Assembly: GCA_002938205.1 (NCBI GenBank)
Contig: PTKZ01000013.1
Span: 1-47,105, forward strand
Direction: 5' to 3'
Source of the DNA: Alphaproteobacteria bacterium MarineAlpha5_Bin5
GTDB lineage: Bacteria > Pseudomonadota > Alphaproteobacteria > HIMB59 > GCA-002718135
DNA length: 47,105 bases
The notes under the pieces are model-generated. The model saw only the letters and a list, made by a program, of their open reading frames with translations, made no database searches and was not told where the DNA came from. Positions 26,725 through 40,651 of this stretch are shown here, piece after piece. Positions within the stretch are counted from its first letter, which is position 1; each line of letters begins with the position of its first letter. The position numbers and the translations under genes are program-made.

Positions 26725-28116
26725 ATGGAAAAATCAGTTTCAGGTTTTGATGAAAGTAAATGGTCCTCTTTAAAAAAAGATTTAAAAAAAACTGTAGGAG
26801 ACAGTGCATATAATAACTGGCTTAAGCACTTAAGTTATGTTGCCTTAGAAAACGATACAATAACTTTTTCTGTACCAACTAAATTTTTAAGAGATTGGAT
26901 AGTGAACAATTATTCTGATACCATTAAGATAGAATCAAAAAAATATTCTGAACAGATAGATGTTATTAAATTTGTAGTTAAACCAAATGGAGGCAGAATA
27001 GTTCCTGGCACTACCAGAACTATAAAAAGTTCAGATAATCATTGGAAATCAACACTAGATATCAGATCTAATCAACAATCTACTCAAAGTGAATTTGGAG
27101 CACCTTTAGATCCAAGATTTACATTTGACAATTTTGTAGTTGGCAAACCCAATGAATTGGCATTTGCTGCATCAGAAAGAGTAGCTGAAGCAGATAAAGT
27201 TTCTTTTAATCCATTATTTTTATATGGAGGAGTGGGACTTGGCAAAACTCATTTAATGCATGCTATTGGATGGAAAATTAAACAACAGCAACCTGACAGG
27301 AAAGTAATTTATCTTTCTGCTGAAAAATTTATGTATCAGTTTGTTCGAGCTCTTAGATACAAAGATACTTCTGCTTTTAAAGAACAATTTAGATCAATTG
27401 ATGTTTTAATGATTGATGATGTGCAATTTATTAGTGGAAAAGATAATACTCAAGAAGAGTTTTTCCATACTTTTAATGCATTAATAGAGCAAAATAAGCA
27501 AATTGTAATTTCTGCAGATAAATCACCTTCTGATCTTGATGGAGTACAAGATAGATTAAAATCGAGACTTGGCTGTGGATTAGTAGCTGATATTCATCCC
27601 ACAACATATGAATTAAGATTAGGCATTCTAATTGAAAAAGCACAAAAAAGAGGCGTTGAAATCCCGCCAAAAGTATTAGAGTTTATTTCACATAGAATTA
27701 TTTCAAATGTAAGAGAAATGGAAGGAGCATTAAATAGATTGGTTGCACATGCAACCCTTGTTGGCACTTCAATCTCCGTTGAGACAGCTCAAATCGTACT
27801 TCAAGATTTATTAAAATCATCAAATAAAAAAATCACTATTGAGGAAATACAAAAGAAAGTTGCCGAACATTTTAATATAAGAATTACAGACATGCATTCA
27901 CCAAGAAGATCCCGATCAGTTGCAAGACCACGTCAAATAGCAATGTACTTAGCAAAATCAATAACTTCTAGATCCCTTCCAGAAATTGGAAGAAAATTTG
28001 GAGGTAGAGATCATACAACTGTTATGCATGCAGTTAAAAAAATTGAAGAACTTAAGATTCAAGATGTCAGTTTTAATGAGGATATTGAGTTATTAAAAAG
28101 ACTTATAGATTCTTAA
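26725..28116 (+). CDS. dnaA: Chromosomal replication initiator DnaA
   Basis: An AAA+ initiator that binds oriC and opens the duplex. Domain I covers about residues 1-85. A short linker follows, then the AAA+ core opening FDNFVVGKPNELAFAA with Walker A in GGVGLGKTHLMHAIG and Walker B in IDVLMIDDVQFISGK. The DNA-binding domain IV ends with GGRDHTTVMHAVKKIEEL. At 463 residues it is on the short side because domain II is small. It has a strong AGGGGG ribosome-binding site. Confidence 0.97.
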   Translation: MEKSVSGFDESKWSSLKKDLKKTVGDSAYNNWLKHLSYVALENDTITFSVPTKFLRDWIVNNYSDTIKIESKKYSEQIDVIKFVVKPNGGRIVPGTTRTIKSSDNHWKSTLDIRSNQQSTQSEFGAPLDPRFTFDNFVVGKPNELAFAASERVAEADKVSFNPLFLYGGVGLGKTHLMHAIGWKIKQQQPDRKVIYLSAEKFMYQFVRALRYKDTSAFKEQFRSIDVLMIDDVQFISGKDNTQEEFFHTFNALIEQNKQIVISADKSPSDLDGVQDRLKSRLGCGLVADIHPTTYELRLGILIEKAQKRGVEIPPKVLEFISHRIISNVREMEGALNRLVAHATLVGTSISVETAQIVLQDLLKSSNKKITIEEIQKKVAEHFNIRITDMHSPRRSRSVARPRQIAMYLAKSITSRSLPEIGRKFGGRDHTTVMHAVKKIEELKIQDVSFNEDIELLKRLIDS

Positions 28117-28141
28117 GTCAAATTTCTTTATATTTAAAAAT

Positions 28142-29257
28142 ATGAAGTTTATAATTAGCAAACCTATAATTTTTAAAACTTTATCACACTTACAAAACAT
28201 TGTAGATAAGAAGAATACCCTACCAATACTTTCGAATATTTTAATTGAGGCTGATAACAATAATTTAACGCTATCATCAACTGATATGGATATATCAATT
28301 ACCGAAACAATTCACTGCAGTGTTCTTGAGTCAGGATCAACAACTATCAATGCTCAATTAATATATGATATCATCAGAAAAATACCCGATACAAGTGAAA
28401 TTGAAATTATTTCAAATGATGGAAAACTCTTAACTTTACGCTCGAATGGCTCTCGTTTTTCGCTGGCCTGTTTACCAAAAGAAGATTTTCCAATTATTGA
28501 AACTAAAGGTAACGGAAATAAAATAAAAACAAAGGCAAAGACCATATTTAAACTTATTGATAAGACAAAATTTGCTATTTCCAATGAAGAAACTCGTTAT
28601 TTTCTTAACGGTTTATATTGTAATATTACTAATGAAAATAACAATAATTATATTACATTTGTTGGTACAGATGGCCATAGGTTAGCAAAATTTAGTTCTT
28701 TGACTGGTGAGATAACATCTGAGATACCCGGGGTTATTATACCGAAAAAAACGATTAATGAATTGGCAAAATTATTATCTGATAATTTAAATGATATTGA
28801 GTTTTATATTAGTGCAAATAAAGTAATTTTTTATATTGATAATTTGATATTGGTTTCAAAACTGATTGATGGAAATTTTCCCGATTATAAAAAGGTTATT
28901 CCTGATAATAATCAAAATCATTTATTAGTAAAAAGAGCTAATTTGTTATCTGCTGTTGACCGAGTAAGCACTATTGCAAATGAAAAATCACCAGTAATTA
29001 AATTCAAATTATTAAATAACTTAGTAAATTTAAGTACCGTTAATAATGAAAATAGTACAGCAACAGAAGATTTAAACGTTACTTATGATGGAGATGAAAT
29101 AGAAATCGGTTTCAATTCAAAATATATTATGGATATATTATATAATTTGGATGCAGAAGAAGTTACTTTATCATTTAAAGATAATTCTTCTCCAATTATA
29201 GCTAAAGAAAAATCTAATCCAAATCTTATTTATGTATTGATGCCAATGAGAGTGTAA
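28142..29257 (+). CDS. dnaN: DNA polymerase III beta sliding clamp
   Basis: The ring-shaped processivity clamp. The 371-residue product has the three-domain clamp length. NTLPILSNILIEAD, FVGTDGHRLAKFS, DGNFPDYKKVIP and the final LIYVLMPMRV are family signatures, the last being part of the peptide-binding pocket. It is 25 bases after dnaA, probably in the same transcript as recF and gyrB. Confidence 0.97.
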   Translation: MKFIISKPIIFKTLSHLQNIVDKKNTLPILSNILIEADNNNLTLSSTDMDISITETIHCSVLESGSTTINAQLIYDIIRKIPDTSEIEIISNDGKLLTLRSNGSRFSLACLPKEDFPIIETKGNGNKIKTKAKTIFKLIDKTKFAISNEETRYFLNGLYCNITNENNNNYITFVGTDGHRLAKFSSLTGEITSEIPGVIIPKKTINELAKLLSDNLNDIEFYISANKVIFYIDNLILVSKLIDGNFPDYKKVIPDNNQNHLLVKRANLLSAVDRVSTIANEKSPVIKFKLLNNLVNLSTVNNENSTATEDLNVTYDGDEIEIGFNSKYIMDILYNLDAEEVTLSFKDNSSPIIAKEKSNPNLIYVLMPMRV

Positions 29258-29264
29258 ATCTAAT

Positions 29265-32818
<3,554 letters not shown>

Positions 32819-32831
32819 ATTAGAATATAAA

Positions 32832-34061
32832 ATGAACACAATTTTGCTTGGCAATCTTATAAAAATAAGATGGATTGCAATTATAGGTCAAATATTAACA
32901 ATCTTTTTAGTCAATTATTTTTTTTCAATTTCTATACCAATCTTTCAATGTTTGCTTGTTGTATTGCTTTCAGTTATTGTAAATTGTTTTTCTTATTTTA
33001 TTCAAAAAAATAATAATAAAATCTCTGATAAACAAGCATTTTTTTTTCTTTTATTTGATACTTCACAACTAGGTTTACTTTTATTTTTAACAGGAGGTAT
33101 TTTAAACCCATTCTCAATTTTAATTCTTGCACCTGTTATAATTTCAGCATCATATCTTCAGGCATTTTGGACAGTTTTTCTTTCTTCTTTTTCAATAATT
33201 TTAATTCTAACTATTAATTTTAATTTTATTCCATTAAATTGGAATCAAGCAATATTTATTCCTAAAATTTACAATAATGGATTAGTTATTGCTTTAATTA
33301 TTACGATTATATTTATAGCTGTTTATGCATATTTATTTGCAAGTTCTTCAAGAAAAATTTTACAAGCATTGTCAGAAACAAAATTACAACTTTCAAACCA
33401 AAAAAAAATTACAGAAGTTGGATCATTAAGTGCAGCAGCAGTACATGAACTGAGCACCCCTTTAAATACTATTTTTTTAGTATTAAATGATTTTCTAAAA
33501 GATAAAATATTGCTTAAAAACAAAAGATTACTTAGAGATGTTGAGTTATTAAAATCACAAGCAGAAAGATGCAGAGAAATACTTTTAAGACTTTCAAAAA
33601 ACCCCTATAATCTTAAAGATAATTTTTTTGAAAAAATTAAGTTAATTGACATAATAAAATTAAACTTTGATAAATTTAATTCTGTTAAAAAACTTAATAT
33701 TTCTAATCATTTATCAGAAAAAGAGGTTGAAATTTTATATAAGGATGAAATGATGTATGCTTTGGGAAATATTATTCAAAACAGCATAATATATTCAAAA
33801 GAAATGGTGAATATTGAAATAACACTACATAAAGACGATTTATTATTAAAGATATTTGATGATGGCCCTGGATTCCCTAAAGAAATTTTAGATAAACTTG
33901 GAGAACCGTATGTTTCAAAAAATAAAAAAGGTATGGGTTTAGGAATATTTATTGCAAAAAATTTAATTGAAAATATGAATGGAAAAATATTATTTTATAA
34001 TTCAGATGATGATTATGCTGTTGTTGAAATCAAATTTAATAAATCTATTTTATTGATATGA
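32832..34061 (+). CDS. regB: Redox sensor histidine kinase RegB (PrrB/ActS type)
   Basis: A membrane-bound kinase that senses quinone pool and redox state. About six transmembrane helices precede a transmitter domain. The quinone-binding heptapeptide GGILNPF is at residues 88-94. The H-box AVHELSTPLNTIFLVLND has the phospho-acceptor His at 205. The redox-active Cys equivalent is at 247 in ERCREILLRL. The ATP-binding motifs NIIQNSI, DDGPGFP and GMGLGIFIAKNLIE follow. It overlaps regA by four bases. Confidence 0.93.
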   Translation: MNTILLGNLIKIRWIAIIGQILTIFLVNYFFSISIPIFQCLLVVLLSVIVNCFSYFIQKNNNKISDKQAFFFLLFDTSQLGLLLFLTGGILNPFSILILAPVIISASYLQAFWTVFLSSFSIILILTINFNFIPLNWNQAIFIPKIYNNGLVIALIITIIFIAVYAYLFASSSRKILQALSETKLQLSNQKKITEVGSLSAAAVHELSTPLNTIFLVLNDFLKDKILLKNKRLLRDVELLKSQAERCREILLRLSKNPYNLKDNFFEKIKLIDIIKLNFDKFNSVKKLNISNHLSEKEVEILYKDEMMYALGNIIQNSIIYSKEMVNIEITLHKDDLLLKIFDDGPGFPKEILDKLGEPYVSKNKKGMGLGIFIAKNLIENMNGKILFYNSDDDYAVVEIKFNKSILLI

Positions 34062-34585
34062 ATAAAGAATTAATGATAGTTGATGATGATTTACCTTTCA
34101 GAGAAAGACTATCAAGATCAATGCAAAAAAAAGATTTTATAGTTGAATCATTTCCTAGTTGCTATGAATCATTAAAAAGAATTGGTGAAAAGAAATTTGA
34201 TTATGTAATTGTAGATATGAGATTAAAAGATGGATCAGGTTTAGAATTAATAAAAAAAATAAGAGAAATTAGTCCAGACACAAAATCCTTATTATTAACT
34301 GGATATGGAAATATAGCTACAGCAGTTGCTGCTATAAAATCAGGTGCTATCGATTATTTACCTAAGCCTGCTGAAATAGATCAAATTTATGATGCATTAA
34401 CCAATTCAAAAGAACTTTTGCCACCACCTCCAGAAAATCCAATGACCGCTGATCGCATAAGATGGGAACACATACAAAGAGTCTTTGCACAATGTAAAGG
34501 CAACGTGTCAGAAACTGCTAGAAGGTTAAGGATGCATAGAAGAACACTTCAAAGAATTTTAAACAAACATGCCCCAAAAGAATAA
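34058..34585 (+). CDS. regA: Redox response regulator RegA (PrrA/ActR type)
   Basis: A DNA-binding response regulator and cognate partner of RegB. The receiver domain shows the acidic pocket IVDDD, the phospho-acceptor Asp53 in YVIVDMRLKDGSG, and the conserved Lys in DYLPKPAE. A proline-rich linker PPPPENP joins a Fis-type helix-turn-helix (GNVSETARRLRMHRRTLQRILNK, abbreviated). At 175 residues it is of normal RegA length. In known alphaproteobacteria the pair controls energy metabolism in response to oxygen. The end overlaps the glycosyltransferase gene by 17 bases. Confidence 0.95.
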   Translation: MNKELMIVDDDLPFRERLSRSMQKKDFIVESFPSCYESLKRIGEKKFDYVIVDMRLKDGSGLELIKKIREISPDTKSLLLTGYGNIATAVAAIKSGAIDYLPKPAEIDQIYDALTNSKELLPPPPENPMTADRIRWEHIQRVFAQCKGNVSETARRLRMHRRTLQRILNKHAPKE

Positions 34586-35606
34586 ATACGAATTATCAAT
34601 TATTATACCAGTATATAATGAGGAGAGTTATTTAAATAAATTATTTAAACAAATATTATATTTTTTTAATAGTGAAGATGTAGAAGTAATCATTGTTAAT
34701 GATGGCTCCACAGATCGTTCTAAAGAAATAATAGAAAATTTTAAAATAAAAGAAAATATTAAATTTTCACTTAAAATAATCCATTTAGATAAAAATTTTG
34801 GGAAAGGTAAAGCTGTTAGAGAAGGTATAAATAATAGTACCGGTCAATATGTAATATTGCAAGATGCAGATTTAGAATTAGATTTAAAAGATGCAAAGGA
34901 GTTATCAAATATTATTAAGAGCAATGAAGAAATCAAATGTATATTTGGTAGTCGATACTCATCTGGTAAATTAAAAAAACATAGTTATTTTTCAAATGAG
35001 TTAATCGGAAAAATTAACTCATTTATTTTTAATATTTTCTTTGGCCAATCTTTAAGCGATATACATTGTGGTTTAAAAATTTTACATCGCGATGTTGTGG
35101 AAAATATAAAACTCTCAATCAATGATTTTGGCTTGGAAATTGATTTAGCCTCTCAAATTGTTAGAAATAATTTTTATATATATGAATTTGGTGTTTCATA
35201 TTATTCAAGAACAAGAGTAGAAGGTAAAAAAATTACTTGGATAGATGGAGTAAAATCATATTATTATTTATTTAAGGTAAGATTTTTAGATAATCCAATA
35301 TCAATAAAAATATCCCTAATCTATTCATGTATATATATGATTTATGTCGGATCTTACTTTGGCATGGGATTAGGTAAAACTTTATTTATGATAGCTTTTT
35401 TTATTATTGGTTTGGTGATTGGTTTAAAAAATAAATTATTATCTTCATCTTTTATTTTTTTATCGATTTATATCGGCTCGTTATTTGGAAAAGGTCAAGG
35501 GAAGGTTTTGGCAGTATTAATATTTTTTATTTTAGGTTTGTATCTAGCAAAGAAAATAAGCAAATTTATTAATAATAAAATACCTAATTTAGATTACTTA
35601 ATTTAA
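34569..35606 (+). CDS. Membrane-linked family 2 glycosyltransferase
   Basis: A GT-A fold transferase with the N-terminal SIIIPVYNEESYLNKLF, nucleotide-binding IVNDGSTDRSKEII, the metal-binding LQDADLELD and DIHCGLKILHRD. It resembles dolichyl/polyprenyl-phosphate sugar transferases. The C-terminal ~90 residues form several hydrophobic helices with Gly-rich GMGLGK and GKGQGK turns. It probably transfers a sugar to a lipid carrier for envelope glycans; the sugar is unknown. Its start lies inside regA, and its end overlaps the convergent ligase-like gene by 23 bases. Confidence 0.85.
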   Translation: MPQKNKYELSIIIPVYNEESYLNKLFKQILYFFNSEDVEVIIVNDGSTDRSKEIIENFKIKENIKFSLKIIHLDKNFGKGKAVREGINNSTGQYVILQDADLELDLKDAKELSNIIKSNEEIKCIFGSRYSSGKLKKHSYFSNELIGKINSFIFNIFFGQSLSDIHCGLKILHRDVVENIKLSINDFGLEIDLASQIVRNNFYIYEFGVSYYSRTRVEGKKITWIDGVKSYYYLFKVRFLDNPISIKISLIYSCIYMIYVGSYFGMGLGKTLFMIAFFIIGLVIGLKNKLLSSSFIFLSIYIGSLFGKGQGKVLAVLIFFILGLYLAKKISKFINNKIPNLDYLI

Positions 35607-36912
35607 TTTGGCTAAGAACAATACAATTAGCAATAACATAAAAAGTTAAAACACCGTTCCAATTTTTTATTAAACTGCCAGTTGACATAATAGGCCAAAA
35701 TATAATTATCATTACTGCTAAAGATATTATTTTGAATTGATTATGATTTTTGCCAAATATTATAAAATTAAATAAATAACCTAAATAAACTAGAAAAGAA
35801 AACAGTGCAATGATACCGCCTTCAGATAACCATTGAATGTAAATATTATGAGGATGAGAAGCACAATCATAATTTTTCATTTCTTTTTTATATTTGTCAT
35901 TATTGATACAAGCGAATTTATAGTTATTAATTCCAACACCTGTAAAAGGATGATCTTTAAACATTATTATTGCGAGTGAATAAATTTCTCCGTAAGCTGA
36001 TGTTTTAAAATTTTTTAATATTTCAATAAAACTTGGCTGTATATTAATAATTTTTTTACATTCTTTATCTATATTTTTTTCACATTTAAAAGATTTTTCT
36101 ATTTTCATTCCTTGGTGATACTGTGTTGAATTAAGAACTTCATAATCATTATAAAATGGATGGGTTTTATACGTAATACCGATAAATATTAATGATATTA
36201 TTATAGTTATAAAAAAAACTGATCTTTTATTTTTCATAAATAATAATAAAAAAAATAAAGCTAAAAAAAATGTTGCTAAAGCCATTCTTTCACCACTAGC
36301 AAAGCATACCAGACTTATAATACTTAAATATAATATCTGTAAAATATAATTTGTTTTATTTTTTTTAATAAAGAAAAAAAATACATAACCTATTAATCCA
36401 AATTTTGAAACATAGGCTCCAGGTACTAATTCATCTCCGAATGGACCAGTTAGTCGACCATACCAATTCGATTTAAATCCAAGTAAATCATATCCAAAGC
36501 CATCTTTGGAAGAATAATTATAAAATTGAAAAAGAGAATCTAGTAAAACAAAACATACGGTTATAAAAATAATATAAACTAAAATTTTAATCTTTTTTTC
36601 ATTATTAAAGAAAAAATAATAAGCAATCAGCGGGATAAATAAGAAACGTATAAAAATTAAACTATCTTGGAATGAGTTTTGCTTATTTAAAGCAAAAAAA
36701 CTAACAAAGATTAATGTAAACCAAAAAAATATAGAAATTAAAAAAACTTTTTCTCTAAAAATAAAGAAACTTTTATTTAAAATTAAATAATTTATTAAAA
36801 AATATAAAGCACTACAAGAAATTATTATATCCGGTATTGCTGGACCAGTTATTAAAAACAAAGGTATAAATAGGAAAAGTATTAAAAAAAAATTATAAAT
36901 TAATAAACTCAT
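35584..36912 (-). CDS. O-antigen ligase/polymerase-like membrane protein
   Basis: A 442-residue protein with about ten or more hydrophobic helices and one large periplasmic loop (about residues 245-345). That loop ends in GVGINNYKFACIN and ASHPHNIYIQWLSEGGIIALFSFL, the Wzy_C signature of WaaL-type ligases and O-antigen polymerases. It would join or polymerise surface polysaccharide in the inner membrane. It overlaps the ABC ATPase gene by four bases (co-transcribed) and the convergent glycosyltransferase gene by 23. Confidence 0.82.
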   Translation of the reverse strand: MSLLIYNFFLILFLFIPLFLITGPAIPDIIISCSALYFLINYLILNKSFFIFREKVFLISIFFWFTLIFVSFFALNKQNSFQDSLIFIRFLFIPLIAYYFFFNNEKKIKILVYIIFITVCFVLLDSLFQFYNYSSKDGFGYDLLGFKSNWYGRLTGPFGDELVPGAYVSKFGLIGYVFFFFIKKNKTNYILQILYLSIISLVCFASGERMALATFFLALFFLLLFMKNKRSVFFITIIISLIFIGITYKTHPFYNDYEVLNSTQYHQGMKIEKSFKCEKNIDKECKKIINIQPSFIEILKNFKTSAYGEIYSLAIIMFKDHPFTGVGINNYKFACINNDKYKKEMKNYDCASHPHNIYIQWLSEGGIIALFSFLVYLGYLFNFIIFGKNHNQFKIISLAVMIIIFWPIMSTGSLIKNWNGVLTFYVIANCIVLSQIKLSNLN

Positions 36913-37835
36913 TTTTTCTTTATTAATTTTATAAAAACATCTTCCAAATCACTTTCGAAGGTATTGATTTCCTTAAATTCTATATTATTTGAATTTAAAA
37001 TATCAATTATTTTTTTAAGAGAAACTATATCTTTATCATAATTTAATATTAATTTTTTTCCCTGTAATATCGGTTTATATTTATTAAGTATTTCAGGTAT
37101 TTTTATTTTAGTTATTAATGAAAAGCTAACAGTTTTATTTGAGATAGTATTTAGAAGATTTTGCTTAGTATCATCTGTTAATATCTTGCCATTATTAATT
37201 ATTGTAATATTATCACATAATTCTTCAGCTTCTTCTAAATAATGTGTTGTCAGACAAATTGTTGTTCCTTCATCATTAATTCTTTTTATATAATTCCATA
37301 ATGATCGTCTTAATTCTACATCAACCCCAGCAGTTGGTTCATCTAATATTAGCATTTCTGGGCTATGCACTAAAGCTTTAGCTACAAGCAATCTTCTTCT
37401 CATTCCACCAGATAGTGTTCTTGCGTAAGCATTTTTTTGTTCATGCAATCCTACATTCTTTAATATCGTTTCAGTTTTCCTCTCTTTTTTTGGTATTCCA
37501 TATAAACCTGCTTGAAGTTCAAGTAGTTCGTTTGGACTAAAAAAGGGATCAATGTTTAGTTCTTGTGGCACAATACCTATTTTAAACTTACTTTGTTTGG
37601 AAAAAGAATCTATATTAAGTCCACATATACTTACTGTTCCACTATTTTTTTTAACTAATCCTCCTAAAATATTAATGAATGTTGATTTACCTGCTCCATT
37701 TGGTCCTAATAAACCATGAATTGATCCTTTCTTTATCCTAATATTAAAATTATCAAGAGCATTTGTTTGTGATGATTTTTTGTAGAAAATCTTATTAACG
37801 TTTTTTGCCTCAATTGAATATTTATAGTCTGACAT
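36909..37835 (-). CDS. ABC transporter ATP-binding protein
   Basis: An ABC-2-type exporter ATPase of 308 residues. Walker A is GLLGPNGAGKSTFINILGGL, the signature LSGGMRRRLLVAKALVHSPEM and Walker B MLILDEPTAGVD, with the switch His in CLTTHYLEEAEEL. A C-terminal regulatory region of about 80 residues follows. I chose the internal ATG at 37835, because an upstream frame extending to 37880 would overlap polA and adds no family sequence. No permease gene adjoins it; the next gene in the transcript is the O-antigen ligase-like protein. The substrate is unknown. Confidence 0.88.
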   Translation of the reverse strand: MSDYKYSIEAKNVNKIFYKKSSQTNALDNFNIRIKKGSIHGLLGPNGAGKSTFINILGGLVKKNSGTVSICGLNIDSFSKQSKFKIGIVPQELNIDPFFSPNELLELQAGLYGIPKKERKTETILKNVGLHEQKNAYARTLSGGMRRRLLVAKALVHSPEMLILDEPTAGVDVELRRSLWNYIKRINDEGTTICLTTHYLEEAEELCDNITIINNGKILTDDTKQNLLNTISNKTVSFSLITKIKIPEILNKYKPILQGKKLILNYDKDIVSLKKIIDILNSNNIEFKEINTFESDLEDVFIKLIKKK

Positions 37836-37868
37836 TCTTATATTAGAGTCTATATATTTAATTTTTTT

Positions 37869-40613
37869 ATGAATAAACAAAATAGATTAATATTAATTGA
37901 TGGTTCTGCCTATATTTTTCGAGCATATTATGGTTTACCACCTATGAGCAGAGCCGATGGTACACCAATAAACGCAGTTTTTGGTTTTACTAACATGCTT
38001 GTTAAACTAATTGAGGATTATCGTGATGATAAGATGATTGTCGTTTTTGATGCTGCTAGATTTAATTTCAGAAATGAAATTTACAAAGAATATAAAGCAA
38101 ATAGAGGAGAAACACCTGAGGACTTAATTCCTCAATTTGATATTATTCGAAAATGCGTTGATGCTTTTAAAATTACACAATTAGAAATAGAAGGATATGA
38201 GGCTGATGATATTATTGCCTCTTACACAAAGCTTGCGACCAAAAAAAAAATAAATTCTTTAATTATTTCTTCAGATAAAGATCTTATGCAGCTTGTTGAT
38301 GAAAATGTATCAATGCTAGATCCAATGAAAAATAAAATTATTGGTATAGATCAAGTTATTGAGAAGTTTGGGCTTCCACCAGATAAAGTTATTTTTATAC
38401 AAGCTTTAACTGGAGATAAAATTGATAATATCCCAGGTGCTCCTGGCATAGGTCCAAAGACCGCATTAGAATTGATAAAAAATTATGGAGATATTGATGG
38501 ATTAATTAAAAACGTTGATAAAATTAAACAAGAAAAAAGAAGAAGAACAATTGCAGATTCAATTAAAGATATATTAACTAGCCTTGAGTTAGTAAAACTA
38601 AAAAAGGATATAGATTTGCCGATTCAAATTGAAGAAATTCAAACATATTCCTCAATTGAAAATAATAATACAAGCATATCTAATTTTTTAGATGATCAGG
38701 GATTCAAATCAATTGCACAACGATTAAAAAATAATGCAAATGTTTTTTCAAATATTGAAGAAGAAAAAACAACATCTACTGAAAAATATAAATATGTATT
38801 AGTAAATTCAAAAAAAAATTTTGAAGATCTTTTAAATAATATTAGAAAGATGGGTTACTGTGCAATTGATACAGAAACTAACTCGCTAAATATTGAAAAA
38901 GTTAAACTTGTAGGAATATCACTGTGTTGTGATGAGTATATTGCATATTATATTCCAATTAATCATGTAGATAAAATTACATCAAAAAGAATTAAGGAAC
39001 AGCTAGAAGAGGATTATGTATTAAAAAAAATTAAAAACATTTGTGAAGACCCATCTATAATTAAGATCGGTCAAAATATTAAATTTGATATAAGGGTTTT
39101 TGCAAAGTACAATATTTTAATAAAGTCAATTGCTGATACTATGTTGATGTCCTATTCCTTAGATAATGGAATTACTAAACATAATATGGATGATTTAGCT
39201 TTTAATCATTTACAACATAATTGTATACAATTTAAAGATATGGTTGGGAGTGGTAAAAGTGAAATCACTTTTGACTATGTTGATATAAATAATGCTGTTA
39301 ATTATGCAGCAGAAGACGCCTTAGTCACTTTAAAATTATATAATTTATTATTCCCAAGAGTTGTAAAAGAAAAAACATGTTTTATTTATGAAGAGATTGA
39401 TCTTCATTTAATTGAAGTACTGTCCTTAATGGAAAATAATGGCATTAAAGTTAATATTAATTATTTAAAAGAATTAAGTAATCAATTTGAAAAAGATAGT
39501 AACAATATTGCTAAGAAAATATTTAAATTTTCAAAAAAAGAATTTAATATTGGCTCACCTAAGCAATTAGGTGAAATTCTTTTTTTAGACTTGAAGATTG
39601 AAGGGGCAAAAAAAACAAAGTCAGGAACATTTTCAACTGATTCATCCACTCTTCAAGATTTAGAATCCAAGGGATACGAAATTGCAAAATTAGTCCTTGA
39701 ATGGAGAGAGGTAACAAAACTTAAATCAACTTATACTGATGCTTTGCAGGAACAGGCAATTAAAAAAACTAATAGGATACATACCTCATATGGTATAGCA
39801 AATACCCTAACAGGGAGACTGAGTTCCAATGATCCTAATCTTCAAAATATACCCATTCGAACAGAAAATGGAAAAAAAATTAGAAAAGCTTTTATAAGTG
39901 AACAAAATACTAAGCTGATAAGTTTTGATTATTCTCAAATAGAATTAAGATTGGCTGCTGAAATTTCTAAAGATAAAAATTTTATTAATGCTTTTCTTAA
40001 CAGTGAAGATATACACTCATCAACTGCTAAGGATATTTTTAATGTTGCTGATAAGGATTTAAACTCTGATTTAAGAAGGAAAGCAAAGGCTATTAATTTT
40101 GGAATTTTATATGGGATAAGTCCTTATGGTTTAGCAAAACAGTTAAAAATTTCAAATTCAGAAGCAAAGTTATATATTGAAAATTACTTTCAAAAATATC
40201 CTAAAATAAAAGAATATATGAATTACCAAATTCAATTTGCAAAGTCTTCAAATTTTGTTTCAACAATTTTTGGAAGGCGTTGTAATATTAAAGGTATTAA
40301 TGATAAAAATTTTAATGTACGTGGATTTGCTGAAAGACAAGCTATTAATGCACCTATCCAAGGCAGCGCAGCAGATATTATTAAATTAGCAATGATTCAA
40401 ATTCATAAAAAAATTATATCAAAAGAAATACCAGCAAAAATGTTATTACAAGTTCATGATGAGTTAATTTTTGAGGTAAATGAAAAAGATATAAATGAAT
40501 CTTCGATTATCATAAAAAAGATAATGGAAAATGCACATTTGCAATATAAAGATTTTACCGTACCATTAACTGTAGATTATGGTATTGGTAATACATGGGG
40601 AGAGTCACATTAA
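37869..40613 (+). CDS. polA: DNA polymerase I
   Basis: A repair and Okazaki-fragment-processing polymerase, 914 residues. The 5'-3' exonuclease domain (about 1-300) begins LILIDGSAYIFRAYYGLPP and includes GYEADDIIA and GDKIDNIPGAPGIGPKTA. The 3'-5' exonuclease domain (about 310-510) appears functional, with AIDTETNSL and YAAEDALVTLKLY. The polymerase domain shows GRLSSNDPNLQNIPIRT, SFDYSQIELRLAAE, AINFGILYGISPYGLA and VHDELIFEV. It diverges from the ABC gene across 33 bases. Confidence 0.97.
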   Translation: MNKQNRLILIDGSAYIFRAYYGLPPMSRADGTPINAVFGFTNMLVKLIEDYRDDKMIVVFDAARFNFRNEIYKEYKANRGETPEDLIPQFDIIRKCVDAFKITQLEIEGYEADDIIASYTKLATKKKINSLIISSDKDLMQLVDENVSMLDPMKNKIIGIDQVIEKFGLPPDKVIFIQALTGDKIDNIPGAPGIGPKTALELIKNYGDIDGLIKNVDKIKQEKRRRTIADSIKDILTSLELVKLKKDIDLPIQIEEIQTYSSIENNNTSISNFLDDQGFKSIAQRLKNNANVFSNIEEEKTTSTEKYKYVLVNSKKNFEDLLNNIRKMGYCAIDTETNSLNIEKVKLVGISLCCDEYIAYYIPINHVDKITSKRIKEQLEEDYVLKKIKNICEDPSIIKIGQNIKFDIRVFAKYNILIKSIADTMLMSYSLDNGITKHNMDDLAFNHLQHNCIQFKDMVGSGKSEITFDYVDINNAVNYAAEDALVTLKLYNLLFPRVVKEKTCFIYEEIDLHLIEVLSLMENNGIKVNINYLKELSNQFEKDSNNIAKKIFKFSKKEFNIGSPKQLGEILFLDLKIEGAKKTKSGTFSTDSSTLQDLESKGYEIAKLVLEWREVTKLKSTYTDALQEQAIKKTNRIHTSYGIANTLTGRLSSNDPNLQNIPIRTENGKKIRKAFISEQNTKLISFDYSQIELRLAAEISKDKNFINAFLNSEDIHSSTAKDIFNVADKDLNSDLRRKAKAINFGILYGISPYGLAKQLKISNSEAKLYIENYFQKYPKIKEYMNYQIQFAKSSNFVSTIFGRRCNIKGINDKNFNVRGFAERQAINAPIQGSAADIIKLAMIQIHKKIISKEIPAKMLLQVHDELIFEVNEKDINESSIIIKKIMENAHLQYKDFTVPLTVDYGIGNTWGESH

Positions 40614-40651
40614 ATGAAAAATATTTTTCTAATTTTTTCAATATTAATTCA

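Noticed and set aside
37836-37880. Longer start of the ABC ATPase overlapping polA
   Set aside because: The extra 15 residues are not family-like and would overlap the polA start; ATG 37835 gives the normal N-terminus.
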